A stretch of DNA of 64,000 bases from Isotricha intestinalis. Lineage: Eukaryota; Ciliophora; Litostomatea; Vestibuliferida; Isotrichidae. The notes beneath the pieces are model-generated. The model was not told the origin of the DNA. It ran no database searches and saw only the letters and a list, made by a program, of their open reading frames with translations. This document shows, piece after piece, positions 49,449 through 59,829 of this stretch (its first letter is position 1; each line of letters starts with the position of its first letter). The stretch lies in NCBI GenBank assembly GCA_023807065.1, contig JAJJLU010000335.1, positions 39,826 through 103,825 on the forward strand, written 5' to 3'. The position numbers and the translations under genes are program-made.

Positions 49449-49916
49449 ATGCCAAAGCCAACATCAGCTCCAAAAAAATCAACAACAACAAGTTCTGATT
49501 TAAACGATGAACAAATAGAAAGATATACTCGTGGATTTAATTCAGTAGCAAAAGGAGGTAAATTAAATGCAGATTCAATAATAGATGCAGTAGAAGCATC
49601 AAAAGAAGATTTTACAGAAGGAGATATATATGATGCAGAACAACAATTAGGTTTAAGTGGTGAACCATTAGATTTACAAGGATTTCTTGATTTTATGAAA
49701 ACTATGAAAGATCCTAATTTTGTTCTTGATGCTTTTAATACTTTAGATAGAGAAAAAAGAGGAACTATTGGAGATGAAGAATTAAGATATGTTCTTGAAG
49801 AAATGGGAAGTAATTTAAAACCTGAAGAAATTGAAGAAGTTGTTAATAATGGAGAGTATAAGAATGGAGATAAAATTACTTATACTAGTTATGTTGATTA
49901 TTGGGTTGAACAATAA
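49449..49916 (+). CDS. Calmodulin-superfamily EF-hand protein (light-chain-like)
   Basis: 155 residues, the calmodulin/essential light chain length. A Ser/Thr/Pro-rich start (to about 18) precedes two EF-hand pairs. The best loop, DREKRGTIGDEE near residues 100-111, keeps Asp1 and Glu12 but has Lys and Arg at positions that usually hold Asp/Asn, and the other loops are weaker. The pattern FNTLDREKRGTIGDEELRYVLEEMGSNL is that of EF-hand 3 of calmodulin and myosin light chains, split here as FNTLDREKRGTIGDEE and LRYVLEEMGSNL. Weak loops and this length suit a light chain for myosin or a similar IQ-motif partner rather than a calcium sensor. The codons are slightly less AT-biased than the neighbours', as in highly expressed genes. 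Confidence 0.85.
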   Translation: MPKPTSAPKKSTTTSSDLNDEQIERYTRGFNSVAKGGKLNADSIIDAVEASKEDFTEGDIYDAEQQLGLSGEPLDLQGFLDFMKTMKDPNFVLDAFNTLDREKRGTIGDEELRYVLEEMGSNLKPEEIEEVVNNGEYKNGDKITYTSYVDYWVEQ

Positions 49917-50211
49917 TATTTTTAGTTAATGTTTTTAGTTTTTATTTAAAAATCTTCAGTTTTTTGTAATTTTTTTTTCTTTATTTTTTCTCTTTTTTTT
50001 CTATTTTTTTGTGGAAAAGTATTAGATTAATTTTTTTGCCATTTTTTTTGGAGTTAAGATTTTAATAATTATTTGTTTGTTTTTTATAATGGAAATATTA
50101 ATTTATATTTAATATTTAGTAAAAAAATAATAATTTAATATTCCTAAATGCTTATTAGTGATTTATAATATACAATAGTATTTAAATAAATATTCTAAAA
50201 TAGACAAATAT

Positions 50212-51822
50212 TTATTTAACAACAAAACTATTAAAATTCCCAGATAAATAACAACTTTCAACAACTTCAATTTTCTCATTTTTTTCTTTATTAAAATAAT
50301 CCCCACTTTTAAAACTACTAATCCCATTATAATAATTTCCTAGAAAAGATTCTTTATCATTTCTTTCATTTTCTTCAGGAATAGAATCTACAATTTTTCT
50401 GTTTAAAGTTTCCTCAAGAAAATTAACTAAAATTCCAACAAATAATTCACTAATAACCATTAAAAAATATACACCAATTCCTAAAAAATTAGTTAAAGTA
50501 GGAACACACAAAGGTCCAACTCTCATAAGTAAGCATAAAAAGCCACAAACAGTTCCTCTTAATTTAGGAGCAAAAATTTCAGGAGTATAAACAGAAGAAA
50601 CAGTATAACATCCTGCTATTCCTAACATTCCAATCATTATGAAAGTACTTTTTAAAAATCCATTCAAGAATAATGATATTAGGAAAGATATACTTCCGAA
50701 ATAACTACATATTTTCATTATTATTAATCTTCCATATATATCTGATATGTATCCTGCTGTTAATTCACTTATTAATTCTCCTAGAAATGCCATTATGGAA
50801 TTACTGAAAAAATTACCTGGGATTGTTTTTAAGTTTATTATTATTCCAAAATAGTTGAAAGACCCTGCAAACCATATGTAACTTAATATTAAAAAATTTT
50901 TCCTTTGAGATTTTAATTGGAATATTTCGATTACTGAATAGGTTTTGAAGTTTAGTTTTTTACTTGAGGATATTTGAAAGGATTCTTTAAAAAAATCTTG
51001 GATTTCTTTATTATTTTTTTCTATATATTCATTTATTTCTTTTTCTCTTCCATTTATTCTTGCTATTTTTTTATAACATTCTAAAGCATGATTTCCATTT
51101 CCAATATTAATTAAATAATTAGGACTTTCAGTAAAATAAGCAAAAATTAAATAAGTGGTAATTATATGTAAAATTAAAAGAACAGTAAAAATAATTCTCC
51201 ATTTATTAATAAACATAAAAAAAAATCCTAAAAGAATTCCTAAAAGAGAATATAAACCATTTAATAATCCCATTGAAAAACCAGTCCAATCTCTTGGTAA
51301 ATATTCAGTAACAACATAAAAACTCATAGAAAAAGTAAAAGTGTCAATTCCACCTAATAAATTAATAAGTAAAGTTTCTAAAATATTAGAATTTATAAAT
51401 TGTAAAAACATAACAAAAAGAGAAAAGGACATCATAATTTTTAACATTTTTTCTCTTCCTATTCTATCTGGAAATTGTGTTAAAAATAAACATCCTAATA
51501 ATGCTCCTGCAAATACTAAAGTAGGGATTAAATCAATATAAATATCATTTGAACAATATATATTAAAAGAATATGACCAATTATTTAAACTATTTTTAAT
51601 ATCTTTTATTAATTTATTTGATTCTATATCTTTACATAAATTAGGAGAATATTTTATTGTTATATTTGGATTAAGTGGATCTATGAAATTAGGTTGTTTT
51701 GAAAGATATGAAATTTCTAATGTATATACTGTCGTTAATGTTGCTGTCATTATTATCACAAAACATGTAATATATTGGAATTTTCCCTTTAAATTTATTA
51801 TTTCTTCAATTTTTTCTTTCAT
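50212..51822 (-). CDS. MFS transporter (sugar/organic ion type, SV2/SLC22-like)
   Basis: 536 residues, about 12 hydrophobic segments in two halves of six. The first half carries LTQFPDRIGREKMLKIM, the cytoplasmic DRxGR motif between segments 2 and 3, and the second half has the matching GYISDIYGRLIIMKI. A large extracellular loop after segment 1 (residues about 35-90) has N-glycosylation sites and cysteines, as in SLC22 and SVOP-type proteins. The central loop near residue 250 (LECYKKIARINGREKEINEY) is typical of the same group. It transports a small solute across the plasma or vacuolar membrane; the substrate cannot be told from the sequence. It is divergent from the gene at 51964 over 141 bp. 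Confidence 0.85.
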   Translation of the reverse strand: MKEKIEEIINLKGKFQYITCFVIIMTATLTTVYTLEISYLSKQPNFIDPLNPNITIKYSPNLCKDIESNKLIKDIKNSLNNWSYSFNIYCSNDIYIDLIPTLVFAGALLGCLFLTQFPDRIGREKMLKIMMSFSLFVMFLQFINSNILETLLINLLGGIDTFTFSMSFYVVTEYLPRDWTGFSMGLLNGLYSLLGILLGFFFMFINKWRIIFTVLLILHIITTYLIFAYFTESPNYLINIGNGNHALECYKKIARINGREKEINEYIEKNNKEIQDFFKESFQISSSKKLNFKTYSVIEIFQLKSQRKNFLILSYIWFAGSFNYFGIIINLKTIPGNFFSNSIMAFLGELISELTAGYISDIYGRLIIMKICSYFGSISFLISLFLNGFLKSTFIMIGMLGIAGCYTVSSVYTPEIFAPKLRGTVCGFLCLLMRVGPLCVPTLTNFLGIGVYFLMVISELFVGILVNFLEETLNRKIVDSIPEENERNDKESFLGNYYNGISSFKSGDYFNKEKNEKIEVVESCYLSGNFNSFVVK

Positions 51823-51963
51823 ATGATATTATTTTTTTTTTAAATATATAATTCTTTTTTAAAATATGATAACAATATTATTCAATATATTTGATAAACT
51901 AGTTTTTTTCTTTACATAATTATCATTATTTAATTTAAATTTTTTCAAAAATTACTTTCTAAA

Positions 51964-52953
51964 ATGGGTATATGTAAATCAACTAATTCAAAAAGACATA
52001 ATATTCGTTCTCAAAATATAAATAACAACAAAAACATAAATAATACTAATAATATAAAAGTCAAAAAAAAGAGAGTAGTTCAACAAAATTATAATGATGG
52101 ATTTGATTATTTAAGAGTTCAATTTAGAAATATTATACAAAATTATCCATTTATTAACTTTGGTGAGCATCAACAAGAAGAAATAGAAAATGAATATGTT
52201 TCTTCAAATTATTCCCCTTATAGATTTATAGAATCAAAAAATTTTCCAAATTTATTTAAAAAGTTATATGAAGTATGCTTTTTAAAATGCGAACCTATTT
52301 TAGCTAATATCACAGATGATAAAAAAAAGGCCAATCTAATTTTTTTTAGAATTGTAATTTTTATGTTTAGTAATTTAGTTGATATTGAAAGAAAAAAAGA
52401 CTTAATTAAAATTATATTAGTTGAATCATATGATCAAGATCAAAAAAAACATAATATTGAATATTTAAAACAAGAAATATTAAGTTTAAGTGAAGTTTGT
52501 TCTGAAATTTTAATTTATTTAGGAATGCTTCCACAATTTATTGAAGAAAAAGAATTAATGAAAGTTTTAACTGAACAAGATTATAAATTAAATAATAAAT
52601 TCCCAAAAGTTGATTTAGATAATTATTATTTTGATTATATGAAAACAAAAGTTAAAAACGATAATGAAAAAATAAAACAAAAATGGTTTGATTTTATAAT
52701 TGAACCTTTATTAAATGAAGAAGGAAAAGAAAGTATAAATAATAATAATAATACCAATACTTTTGGTAATATTGGTTTAAATACTATAATGAAAAAGCAA
52801 ACATTTAATTTTTTTGATATTGATGATAATACAAAAGAAGAAATTATTTATAGGATTTTTCATATGTTAGATTCTAATAATTTTTTGGAAGTTCTTTTTG
52901 GAAAAGAAATTCCTGATTATGATATTTCTTTTTATAAAACAGATTTAAATTAA
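51964..52953 (+). CDS. Hypothetical acylated helical protein
   Basis: 329 residues. The start MGICKSTNSKRHN is a good N-myristoylation signal with a nearby Cys4 for palmitoylation, so the protein should attach to the inner face of a membrane. A basic, Asn-rich linker (to about 40) is followed by a mainly helical domain (about 45-250) and a C-terminal helical block (about 275-320) split by a short poly-Asn run. I see no catalytic motif, zinc site or membrane helix. I do not recognise the family. It is an alternative partner for membrane signalling, as with the FHA protein, but only by analogy. Confidence 0.65.
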   Translation: MGICKSTNSKRHNIRSQNINNNKNINNTNNIKVKKKRVVQQNYNDGFDYLRVQFRNIIQNYPFINFGEHQQEEIENEYVSSNYSPYRFIESKNFPNLFKKLYEVCFLKCEPILANITDDKKKANLIFFRIVIFMFSNLVDIERKKDLIKIILVESYDQDQKKHNIEYLKQEILSLSEVCSEILIYLGMLPQFIEEKELMKVLTEQDYKLNNKFPKVDLDNYYFDYMKTKVKNDNEKIKQKWFDFIIEPLLNEEGKESINNNNNTNTFGNIGLNTIMKKQTFNFFDIDDNTKEEIIYRIFHMLDSNNFLEVLFGKEIPDYDISFYKTDLN

Positions 52954-53114
52954 TAATAAATTAAATAAAACAAATAAAAAATTATTTTTAAATTAATTAT
53001 TTTTCATATTCTTCACTCTGAAAATAACTGAAAAAATTAAAAAAAATAAAAAAACTCCAAATAAAAACTATAAAACCCATTAAAGACTAAAAAAAAACAT
53101 ATATAAAAAAACTA

Positions 53115-53776
53115 ATGCAACAAAACCCAGATTCAAAATCATCTCAAGCCCAATAGCAGAATATAAATTAATATTATGCGGCGACGGTGGAACAGGAAAA
53201 ACAACATTTGTAAAAAGGCATTTAACAGGAGAATTTGAAAAAAAATACATAGCAACATTAGGAGTAGAAGTACATCCAATGGATTTCTACACATCAATAG
53301 GAAAAATACGTTTTATGGTATGGGACACAGCAGGACAAGAAAAATTAGCATGTTTAAGAGATGTTTATTATATTGGTGCTAATTGTGCAATAATAATGTT
53401 TGATGATGGTTCAAGAATTACTTATAAAAATGTACCTAAATGGTTTAAAGATATTAGTAGAGTTTGCGATAATATTCCTATTGTTTTAGTTGAAAATAAA
53501 GTTGATCTTGCTGATAGAAAAGTTAAAGCTAGACAGATTTTATTTCCTAGAAAACATGGTATTCAATATTATGATATTAGTGCTATAAGTAATTATCAGT
53601 TTGAAAAACCTTTAGTTTGGTTGTTAAAAAAATTAACTAATGAACCTCAATTAACTCTTGTTGAAGCTCCTGCTTTAGCTCCTAAAGAAGTTAGTGATCA
53701 ACAAATTAGTTTAATGCAAAAAGAATTATTAGATGCTGATAAAGCGCCTATTGATGATGCTGATGAAGATATTTAA
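53115..53776 (+). CDS. RAN: Small GTPase Ran, with a one-base frame break near the start
   Basis: 220 residues if one base is restored. The Ran body is unmistakable: P-loop [52 protein letters not shown], and the acidic end DDADEDI that is specific to Ran (family DEDDDL). Ran drives nuclear import and export and spindle assembly. The frame from the only upstream ATG (53115) hits TAG at 53154-53156, whereas the Ran frame is open from before it. No GT donor lies between, so an intron is unlikely. One missing base in the CCC run near 53149-53151 would give [19 protein letters not shown] sequencing or assembly error is the simplest reading; a true -1 frameshift is the alternative. Confidence 0.9.
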
Positions 53777-54200
53777 TTATGAAGATTACTATTTTTTTTA
53801 ATATATTTTTATTTTATTTACATATATATTAAATAAGATTGTTTTTTAATAAGGCTTTTTAGTTTTAGTTTTCTTTTATTTTCCCTTTTTTACAGTTTTT
53901 TAAAATTTTTGAGGCATTCTTTTTTTTTAATGATGAATAATTATTTAATTTGAATGATAAAAAGATAATTTTTTGTTAAATATATATTTTTTTTGATGGA
54001 AGTCTAATTATTAATTTTTTTCGATTAACAATGTATAAAATAAAAAATTTATAAATTTAATCACATAATATAAATTTAAAAATCATTCAACATTTTAATA
54101 TTTTATAAATTTTATTTAAAAATTATTGGATGAAAAAAGAATTAAAGCAATTTTAATTATTTAAGCATTTAAAAAATTTTTCACATATTCATTTTTAAAG
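53777..54200. other. Intergenic region
   Basis: About 420 bp, AT-rich with T runs. Nothing recognised beyond the presumed promoter of the next gene. Confidence 0.55.
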
Positions 54201-55180
54201 ATGTCTTTATTATATTCAAAGATTCAATCAATTTATAATAATTATCAAGAGTTTTACCAAAAATATATAAAAGATTTTGAAAGCGGAATGTCCACGTATA
54301 AATTTAATAAATTCAGATTATATTTTTTAAATTTAATATCAAAAGTAATAATTACATATAATATTTTTTAATTAGAATTTGGATGAAATCTTTAATGAAG
54401 AGAAAAAGATTCAACAAGTAATAAATATTATTCAAATTGCATTGAATGTATGGAATTCAATATCTAAAGATGAAAATATAAAAAATGATATTTTTATATT
54501 TTTTTTTATTGCTTCATGTTTTATTACAGTTAAGGTAAAATATATAATTATTTTTTTTGGATTAGATTAATAATGAAGAAGGAAAAAAAAAATTAATAGA
54601 ATGGTGTGAAAAAAATAAATTAAATCGAAACTTTGTCTTATGGGCTGAAAAGCTTATTCTAATGAATAATTTAGAAAAGCATAATTTAAAAACCCCATTT
54701 GACATTATAGAAATAATACAATTAAAGTTAAAATTATTATTAAAATTTTCTAGTTTAAAAATGGAAAATTTTATTAATATCACGAACTCCTTCATTCTAT
54801 TTTCTTTACATGAATATTCAATTTATAAAAAATATAATCAAGTTATTATTACTTTTGCATGCTTATTAATTGGAATTTCAGATTTTGACAATGGTGAAAA
54901 CAGTGAAGAAGAAAATAAAAAAAATAAAAATATAATTAAAAACTTTATAACAGAATTAGACTTTATTGATTTGGGATTAATTGAAGAATGTGAAAAAGAT
55001 ATTTTATCTGTTATTAATAATAATTCTGATGATGATGAAGAATTTGAAATAACAAGAGCAAATTCATTAAATTCCTTTTCTGAAGCTTTAAATAATAATG
55101 AAAAAATGAAGGAAAATAAAATTAATTTAGATATTTCAAATAGATTCTCAACTGCATCAAATGAGGATAATCTTGATTAA
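54201..55180 (+). CDS. Three-exon helical protein, possibly with a cyclin fold
   Basis: 305 residues. Exons 54201-54344, 54376-54534 and 54566-55180 are joined in phase 0 across two 31-nt introns. The frame from the ATG at 54201 ends in a stop only if the introns are kept. The protein is mostly helical between about 50 and 215. The stretch FIASCFITVKINNEEGKKK, with the later ITNSFILFSLHEYSI and VIITFACLLIG, resembles the helices of the two cyclin folds (AxxxLAxK and the SxxAxA helix), but the key Lys-Glu pair is not convincing. The last 60 residues are acidic and Asn/Ser-rich. A divergent cyclin or cyclin-like scaffold is my best guess; no function can be fixed. Confidence 0.6.
54345..54375 (+). 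other. Spliceosomal intron, 31 nt
   Basis: Donor GTAATA, acceptor AATTAG, phase 0; it contains an in-frame TAA. Confidence 0.75.
54535..54565 (+). other. Spliceosomal intron, 31 nt
   Basis: Donor GTAAAA, acceptor GATTAG, phase 0; removal continues the frame as INNEEGKKK. Confidence 0.75.
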
Positions 55181-55523
55181 TCCATTTTATTTATTTATTA
55201 TAAATTATCTTTAAATAATTTGAATTTATTAATTATAAGATGAAATATATTTTCATCTATTATTATCTATATATAAAGTTGTAAATTGTGAAATTTGTAT
55301 AAATGGTTTTATTGTAAATAATTTCTTTGTTTTAAAATAAATTTATCGTTGAAATTTGGAAAAAATATAAAACAATTATCTTTTAAATTTTAATAGTTTT
55401 TAGCAATTCATTTAATATGAAAATAATAACGAAAATTTAAATAAAAAAAATTCATTAATTTTATTTAAAATTAATTTAATCAATTAATTTATTTATTTTA
55501 TTTAGATATTTTTCATTTAAAAA
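55181..55523. other. Intergenic region
   Basis: About 340 bp, AT-rich, upstream of eL31. Nothing recognised beyond its presumed promoter. Confidence 0.55.
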
Positions 55524-55877
55524 ATGGGAAAGAAAATAGCAAATGCTTCAAATGTAAGAAAAGAAGGTAAGAAAGATCTTCAAGAAGTATCAAGAAAAAT
55601 GAAAATAAATTTACATAAACAATTACATGATGTTCAATTTAAAAAAAAAGCACCAAGAGCAATTAAAATTATAAAAAAATTAGCTCAAAGAAATATGGGA
55701 ACAAAAGATATAAGAATAGATCCAGAATTAAATAAAGAATTATGGAAAAAAGGAGTTAGAAATCTTCAAACTAGAATTGAAGTAATAATGGAAAGAAAAA
55801 AAAATGAAGATGAAGAAGAAGGAGTTGAAAAAATGTATTCTCTTGTTAAATTGGCTCCTACTTTTGAAACTATTTAA
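55524..55877 (+). CDS. RPL31: 60S ribosomal protein eL31
   Basis: 117 residues, the normal length. The order fits eL31: an N-terminal basic part, then FKKKAPRAIKIIKKLAQRNMG with MGTKDIRIDPELNKELW, and VRNLQTRIEVIMERK, each a family landmark (family ..FKKRAPRALKEIRKFAxKxMGTxDVRIDTRLNKAVW). eL31 sits at the peptide exit of the large ribosomal subunit. The start context (11 bases before ATG and MGKK codons) is the same as in eS30 at 34832. No intron is needed. Confidence 0.95.
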   Translation: MGKKIANASNVRKEGKKDLQEVSRKMKINLHKQLHDVQFKKKAPRAIKIIKKLAQRNMGTKDIRIDPELNKELWKKGVRNLQTRIEVIMERKKNEDEEEGVEKMYSLVKLAPTFETI

Positions 55878-56074
55878 ATATTTTAATAAATAAAAATACT
55901 GTTTTTCATTAATAAGATTAAGGATAAAAAAAGAAATTAAAATATTTGTATTCATACTTTTTTGAAATTAGTTTAATTTATTTTAAAATTATACTTTTTT
56001 TATATAAAAAATTTTATTCTTTTTAAAATAACATTAAAAAAATTTAATAAAAACAGTGAATAATAGATTTAAAT

Positions 56075-58786
56075 ATGTTACAAGAAAAAATAAATGATAG
56101 TAAAAATTATAATTCATTTGAATTAAATGAAAATCATTTTTTAAATTTTCCTACGTCATCTGAGCCTGATCCTTTTGAAAAATATAAAAAAGGTATATTA
56201 TATATTAATTCAGCATATAATTCAAGAGCAAAAAGTTCACCAAAAGGAAATTTTTTAACAAGAAATTATAAAATAAAAAAATCAGAAGAAAATAAGAAAA
56301 TGATGAATGAAAAAGAATTGAATTCTTTATATTACAAATTAAAATTTTATTATAACGATATATTATCACAAAATAAAAAAGAAAATGAAAATATAAATGT
56401 TCTAAAAGTAAATATGAAAAAAACAGAAAAAAAAATAATTGATTTTGAAAGATCAAAAGAAATAGAATCAGGAAATGAAAAAATTTCAAATTTAGAAACT
56501 TCAAACAATATAGATAAAATAATAAATACAATAAATAAATTAAAACAAAGAAATGAAGAAGTGAAATTTAATGTTACTAATGAAAATGAATATGCAAGTA
56601 CTTTAAAACATTTAATGGAAGATCAAAAAATTCAATTAATGAAAGTGAATGAAAATATTTTAGATATTAAACAAAAATTACATGATATTAAACATGCAAG
56701 AAAAATTTTAATTCAAAATATTAAAAATAGAAATTATAGAAAAAATGAAACTCATAAAATAAATAATTATTTAGAAAAACAAATTGAAAAAGTTCATGAA
56801 ATGATGGTTGAACAAGAATATAAAAAAATGGCAATTGAGAAAGAAAATAAAGAAAGAGAAGAAAAAGCAATCAAATTAAAAAACCAATATAATAAAGATT
56901 TAAAAATAAATAAATATCATTTAGAACAATATAAAGAAGAAACTTTAGATAAGATAAGTGCATTTAATTTTAAGAAGGAAGAAAAAGAGAAAAAAGAAAA
57001 AAAAGTAATTAATTTTATAGTTGGATTTCATTTTTTTCAGAAATATTTTATTAATAAAAATAGAGAAAATAAAAATAAAAATGATTTAGAAGAATCAATT
57101 GATATGACAGAATGTAAAAAAGATATAGATTTTAATAATTTTATGAAAGGAGAACAATATGAATTGTGTAATGAACAAGAAAAATTGAGTGATAATAGTT
57201 TAGAAAACAATAATGATATAATTCCAGAATCTATTAGAACAAATAAAACAAATTTAAAATTGAATCAAGGTAAAAATATTAAAAGTCATAAAAAACAGAA
57301 AAACCATAAAATTACATTTGAAGATGTTAAACAAAGATTTGATGAATTAGATTTAAATTATGATGAATTTTATGATTATTATACTAAAATTATTTCAAGA
57401 GCAAATTTTAGTAGAAAAAAAATGATAAATTTAAATGAAAGATTAATAACTCTTGAATCACAAAAAAATACTTATATAGAAAAAGTAGATAGCATAATAT
57501 TAAAAGATTATAAAAATTTAATAGACTTAATTGATAATGCAATGAAATATGATGAAATGCAAAGAGAATCAATAATTAGATTTGCAAAATTTATTGAAAA
57601 TAATAAAAATAATCTTAGATACGCAGAAAAAATTAGAAATCATGAAACAACAAAAAGAATAACAAGTATTCACTTAGAAGATAAATTAAATCCAGATGCT
57701 ACATTAATAAAAAAAAAAAATGCTTTTATTGATAAATGTTTTAATGCTTCTAATAAAATAAAATTTTATTATGAATCTATTTTTTTAAGAATGAAAGAAT
57801 TAAATAATTTTCGAGATTATGATTTAACTTTTAAAAATAAGAATAAAACATCTTATCAAATTATTCCTTTAACTATTGGATTTACTAATAAATGTTATGA
57901 AATTTCCAAAGAAAAATATATAGAAGATTTATTATTTTATGCCAAAGAAAAAAATATTAAATTTTCTGACATTATTTATAATGCATTGATTAAGAAAGAT
58001 AAAAAAAAAGAAAATATGAAACAATTTTTAAATGATAATTTAACAGAAGATAATTTTATATTTTATTTTTTTAGGCAATATGAAAACAATGAAAAATTAA
58101 ATGCTTTATTGAATTCAATTATAAAATATTATTCTGAGAAATATTCTCATTTGATTATTAATTCAAATAAAATTATTGTAAAAGATAGAATTTCAGACAC
58201 AAATTTACCTAAATTTTCAAAATCACAATATCCAAGAAGTAGTATAGATTCTTTATATAAAAAAGATTTCAAAAGAGGAAAATCAAATAAATTATTATTT
58301 TTGAATAAAAGAGAAAATATAGAAGAAATTAATCGAAAGATATCCTTAGAAGACCAAATTAATAGTGAATATAATTATGAAAAAACAACAGATGATTCTC
58401 AAGATTATAATTACCATAAAGTTAATAGACCAAAAACTACAAAATTAACTAAAAATAAAAAAATTGTTCAACAATTATATGTACCTACATTAGAAAAATC
58501 ACAATATATAAGGAAATTAAATTATGATTTAAATATTATAAAAACAGAAAGTTCTAGACGTACAAATATAAGTAATAGATATTTAAAAAGAACATGGAAT
58601 GATATTGATAATTATGAAAATCAATTTTTTGTATATAATAATCCAAGTAAGATTATTTTTTTACTTTTTTTTTTAGATATAAATGTAAACAGATTATCAA
58701 CTGAGACTTATAAATTTATAGCTGAAAAAATGATAGAAATTTCAAAAGGAAATTTAAGAACAACAAAAGATAAATTACATGAATGA
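56075..58786 (+). CDS. Large coiled-coil protein with at least one in-frame intron
   Basis: About 893 residues if the 30-nt segment 58647-58676 (donor GTAAGA, acceptor TTTTAG) is removed as an intron; read through, it would insert the odd hydrophobic block KIIFLLFFLD into a charged C-terminus. A second in-frame candidate, 57005-57040 (GTAATT to TTTCAG, 36 nt), would likewise remove a hydrophobic insert from a Lys/Glu helix. Coiled coil covers about 80-320 and 420-560; helical blocks with Arg and Lys continue to about 740, then a disordered region and a short terminal helix. I see no enzymatic motif. The size and coiled coils suit a basal-body or cortical structural protein; the family is not recognised. 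It ends in TGA. Confidence 0.65.
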   Translation: MLQEKINDSKNYNSFELNENHFLNFPTSSEPDPFEKYKKGILYINSAYNSRAKSSPKGNFLTRNYKIKKSEENKKMMNEKELNSLYYKLKFYYNDILSQNKKENENINVLKVNMKKTEKKIIDFERSKEIESGNEKISNLETSNNIDKIINTINKLKQRNEEVKFNVTNENEYASTLKHLMEDQKIQLMKVNENILDIKQKLHDIKHARKILIQNIKNRNYRKNETHKINNYLEKQIEKVHEMMVEQEYKKMAIEKENKEREEKAIKLKNQYNKDLKINKYHLEQYKEETLDKISAFNFKKEEKEKKEKKVINFIVGFHFFQKYFINKNRENKNKNDLEESIDMTECKKDIDFNNFMKGEQYELCNEQEKLSDNSLENNNDIIPESIRTNKTNLKLNQGKNIKSHKKQKNHKITFEDVKQRFDELDLNYDEFYDYYTKIISRANFSRKKMINLNERLITLESQKNTYIEKVDSIILKDYKNLIDLIDNAMKYDEMQRESIIRFAKFIENNKNNLRYAEKIRNHETTKRITSIHLEDKLNPDATLIKKKNAFIDKCFNASNKIKFYYESIFLRMKELNNFRDYDLTFKNKNKTSYQIIPLTIGFTNKCYEISKEKYIEDLLFYAKEKNIKFSDIIYNALIKKDKKKENMKQFLNDNLTEDNFIFYFFRQYENNEKLNALLNSIIKYYSEKYSHLIINSNKIIVKDRISDTNLPKFSKSQYPRSSIDSLYKKDFKRGKSNKLLFLNKRENIEEINRKISLEDQINSEYNYEKTTDDSQDYNYHKVNRPKTTKLTKNKKIVQQLYVPTLEKSQYIRKLNYDLNIIKTESSRRTNISNRYLKRTWNDIDNYENQFFVYNNPSKIIFLLFFLDINVNRLSTETYKFIAEKMIEISKGNLRTTKDKLHE
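58647..58676 (+). other. Probable intron, 30 nt, in frame
   Basis: Donor GTAAGA, T-rich body, acceptor TTTTTAG; 30 nt keeps the frame, so an ORF search cannot see it. Confidence 0.65.
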
Positions 58787-58852
58787 ATATAAATTATGAG
58801 ATTTTTTAATTTTTTAAAAACTTAAATATTATTAAATTAACTTTTAAATTAA

Positions 58853-59829
58853 ATGGAATATTTAAGAAGTTTTTATCAAACTCCTCCTTCTTTAAAAATA
58901 AATATTGAAGCAAGTTCTCATAAGCCATTAAAATATTTAGAAAATAATCAATTAAAAGAATATGCCACTTTTTTTCCTTCTGATAATATAAAAGGAGATT
59001 TTATAATTGAATTAAATCAAAATTATTTTTTAGAGCATCAAGGAATAAAAGTAAATTTAATTGGAATAATAGAAAATACAAAAAACCCTTCTTCATCAAC
59101 AAAATTTTATGAAGAATTTTTAACAATATCATCAGCTGATAAAATTAATAATGAAATAACAAAATTTAATTTTAATTTTCCTCCAAAAGAAAAACCCTAT
59201 GAAAGTTATTTTGGTTCTTCTATAAAAATAAGATATTATGTTTGTGTTAATGTTTTATCATCTACAAATAATTTAAGTAATCAAATAGAAATAATAATAT
59301 TAAAACCGTTATCAAGAGAATTATTTTTAAAAGAAGAAAACCCACCTTTAAAAATGGAAATTGGAGTTGAAAATTTAATTCATATAATTTTTGAAGTAAA
59401 TAAAACAAATTATTTTTTAAGAGATGTAATAATTGGAAAAGTTAAAATAATAGAATGTAATTTAGAAATAAATATATGGTTATTCAAGTGATAAGAAAAG
59501 AAAATTTAAATATTTTAAATTCATCATCAAATGAAAATACTTTAATGTCAATTTTCCAATTAATGGATGGAAGTCCTGAAGAAGGAATAGAAATACCAAT
59601 TAGATTATATTTAAGTGGAATTAGAAGTTTAACTCCTAGTTTTACTAATATTGATGATAAATTTTCAGTCCAATATTTTTTATCAATTGAAATTGAAGAT
59701 AAAGAAGAAAGAACATTTTTCAAAAAAATGGAAATTAAATTAGTAAGATTAGGTAATATGACTCGTTCAAACTTTATTTTATTAAAGAAATCTCCCAAAG
59801 AAAAAGAAAAAAAGGAAAAAAATTCTTAA
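58853..59829 (+). CDS. VPS26: Retromer subunit VPS26, with a one-base frame break
   Basis: About 325 residues if one base is restored near 59476. The N-terminal arrestin-like lobe is in one frame: YESYFGSSIKIRYYVCV, NPPLKMEIGVENLIHI and NKTNYFLRDVIIGKV match VPS26 (family NPPIKMEVGIEDCLHIEF). The C-terminal lobe is in another frame: IFQLMDGSPEEGIEIPIRL, SLTPSFTNIDDKFSVQYFLS and EERTFFKKMEIKLVR. Aligned to the family from GKV to IRKE the residue count fits exactly with one base inserted at the ATA/ATG junction, so an intron is not required. VPS26 forms the retromer with VPS35 and VPS29, recycling receptors from endosomes. Other than the break the protein looks intact. Confidence 0.9.

Noticed and set aside
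53115..53160. A mini-intron in the start of Ran
   Set aside because: There is no GT donor between the ATG and the conserved Ran frame.
59430..59520. A 32-nt intron (GTAATT...TCAAG) as an explanation for the VPS26 frame change
   Set aside because: It is long enough and changes frame correctly, but it would delete about ten residues that the VPS26 family keeps, whereas a single-base insertion preserves the family length exactly.
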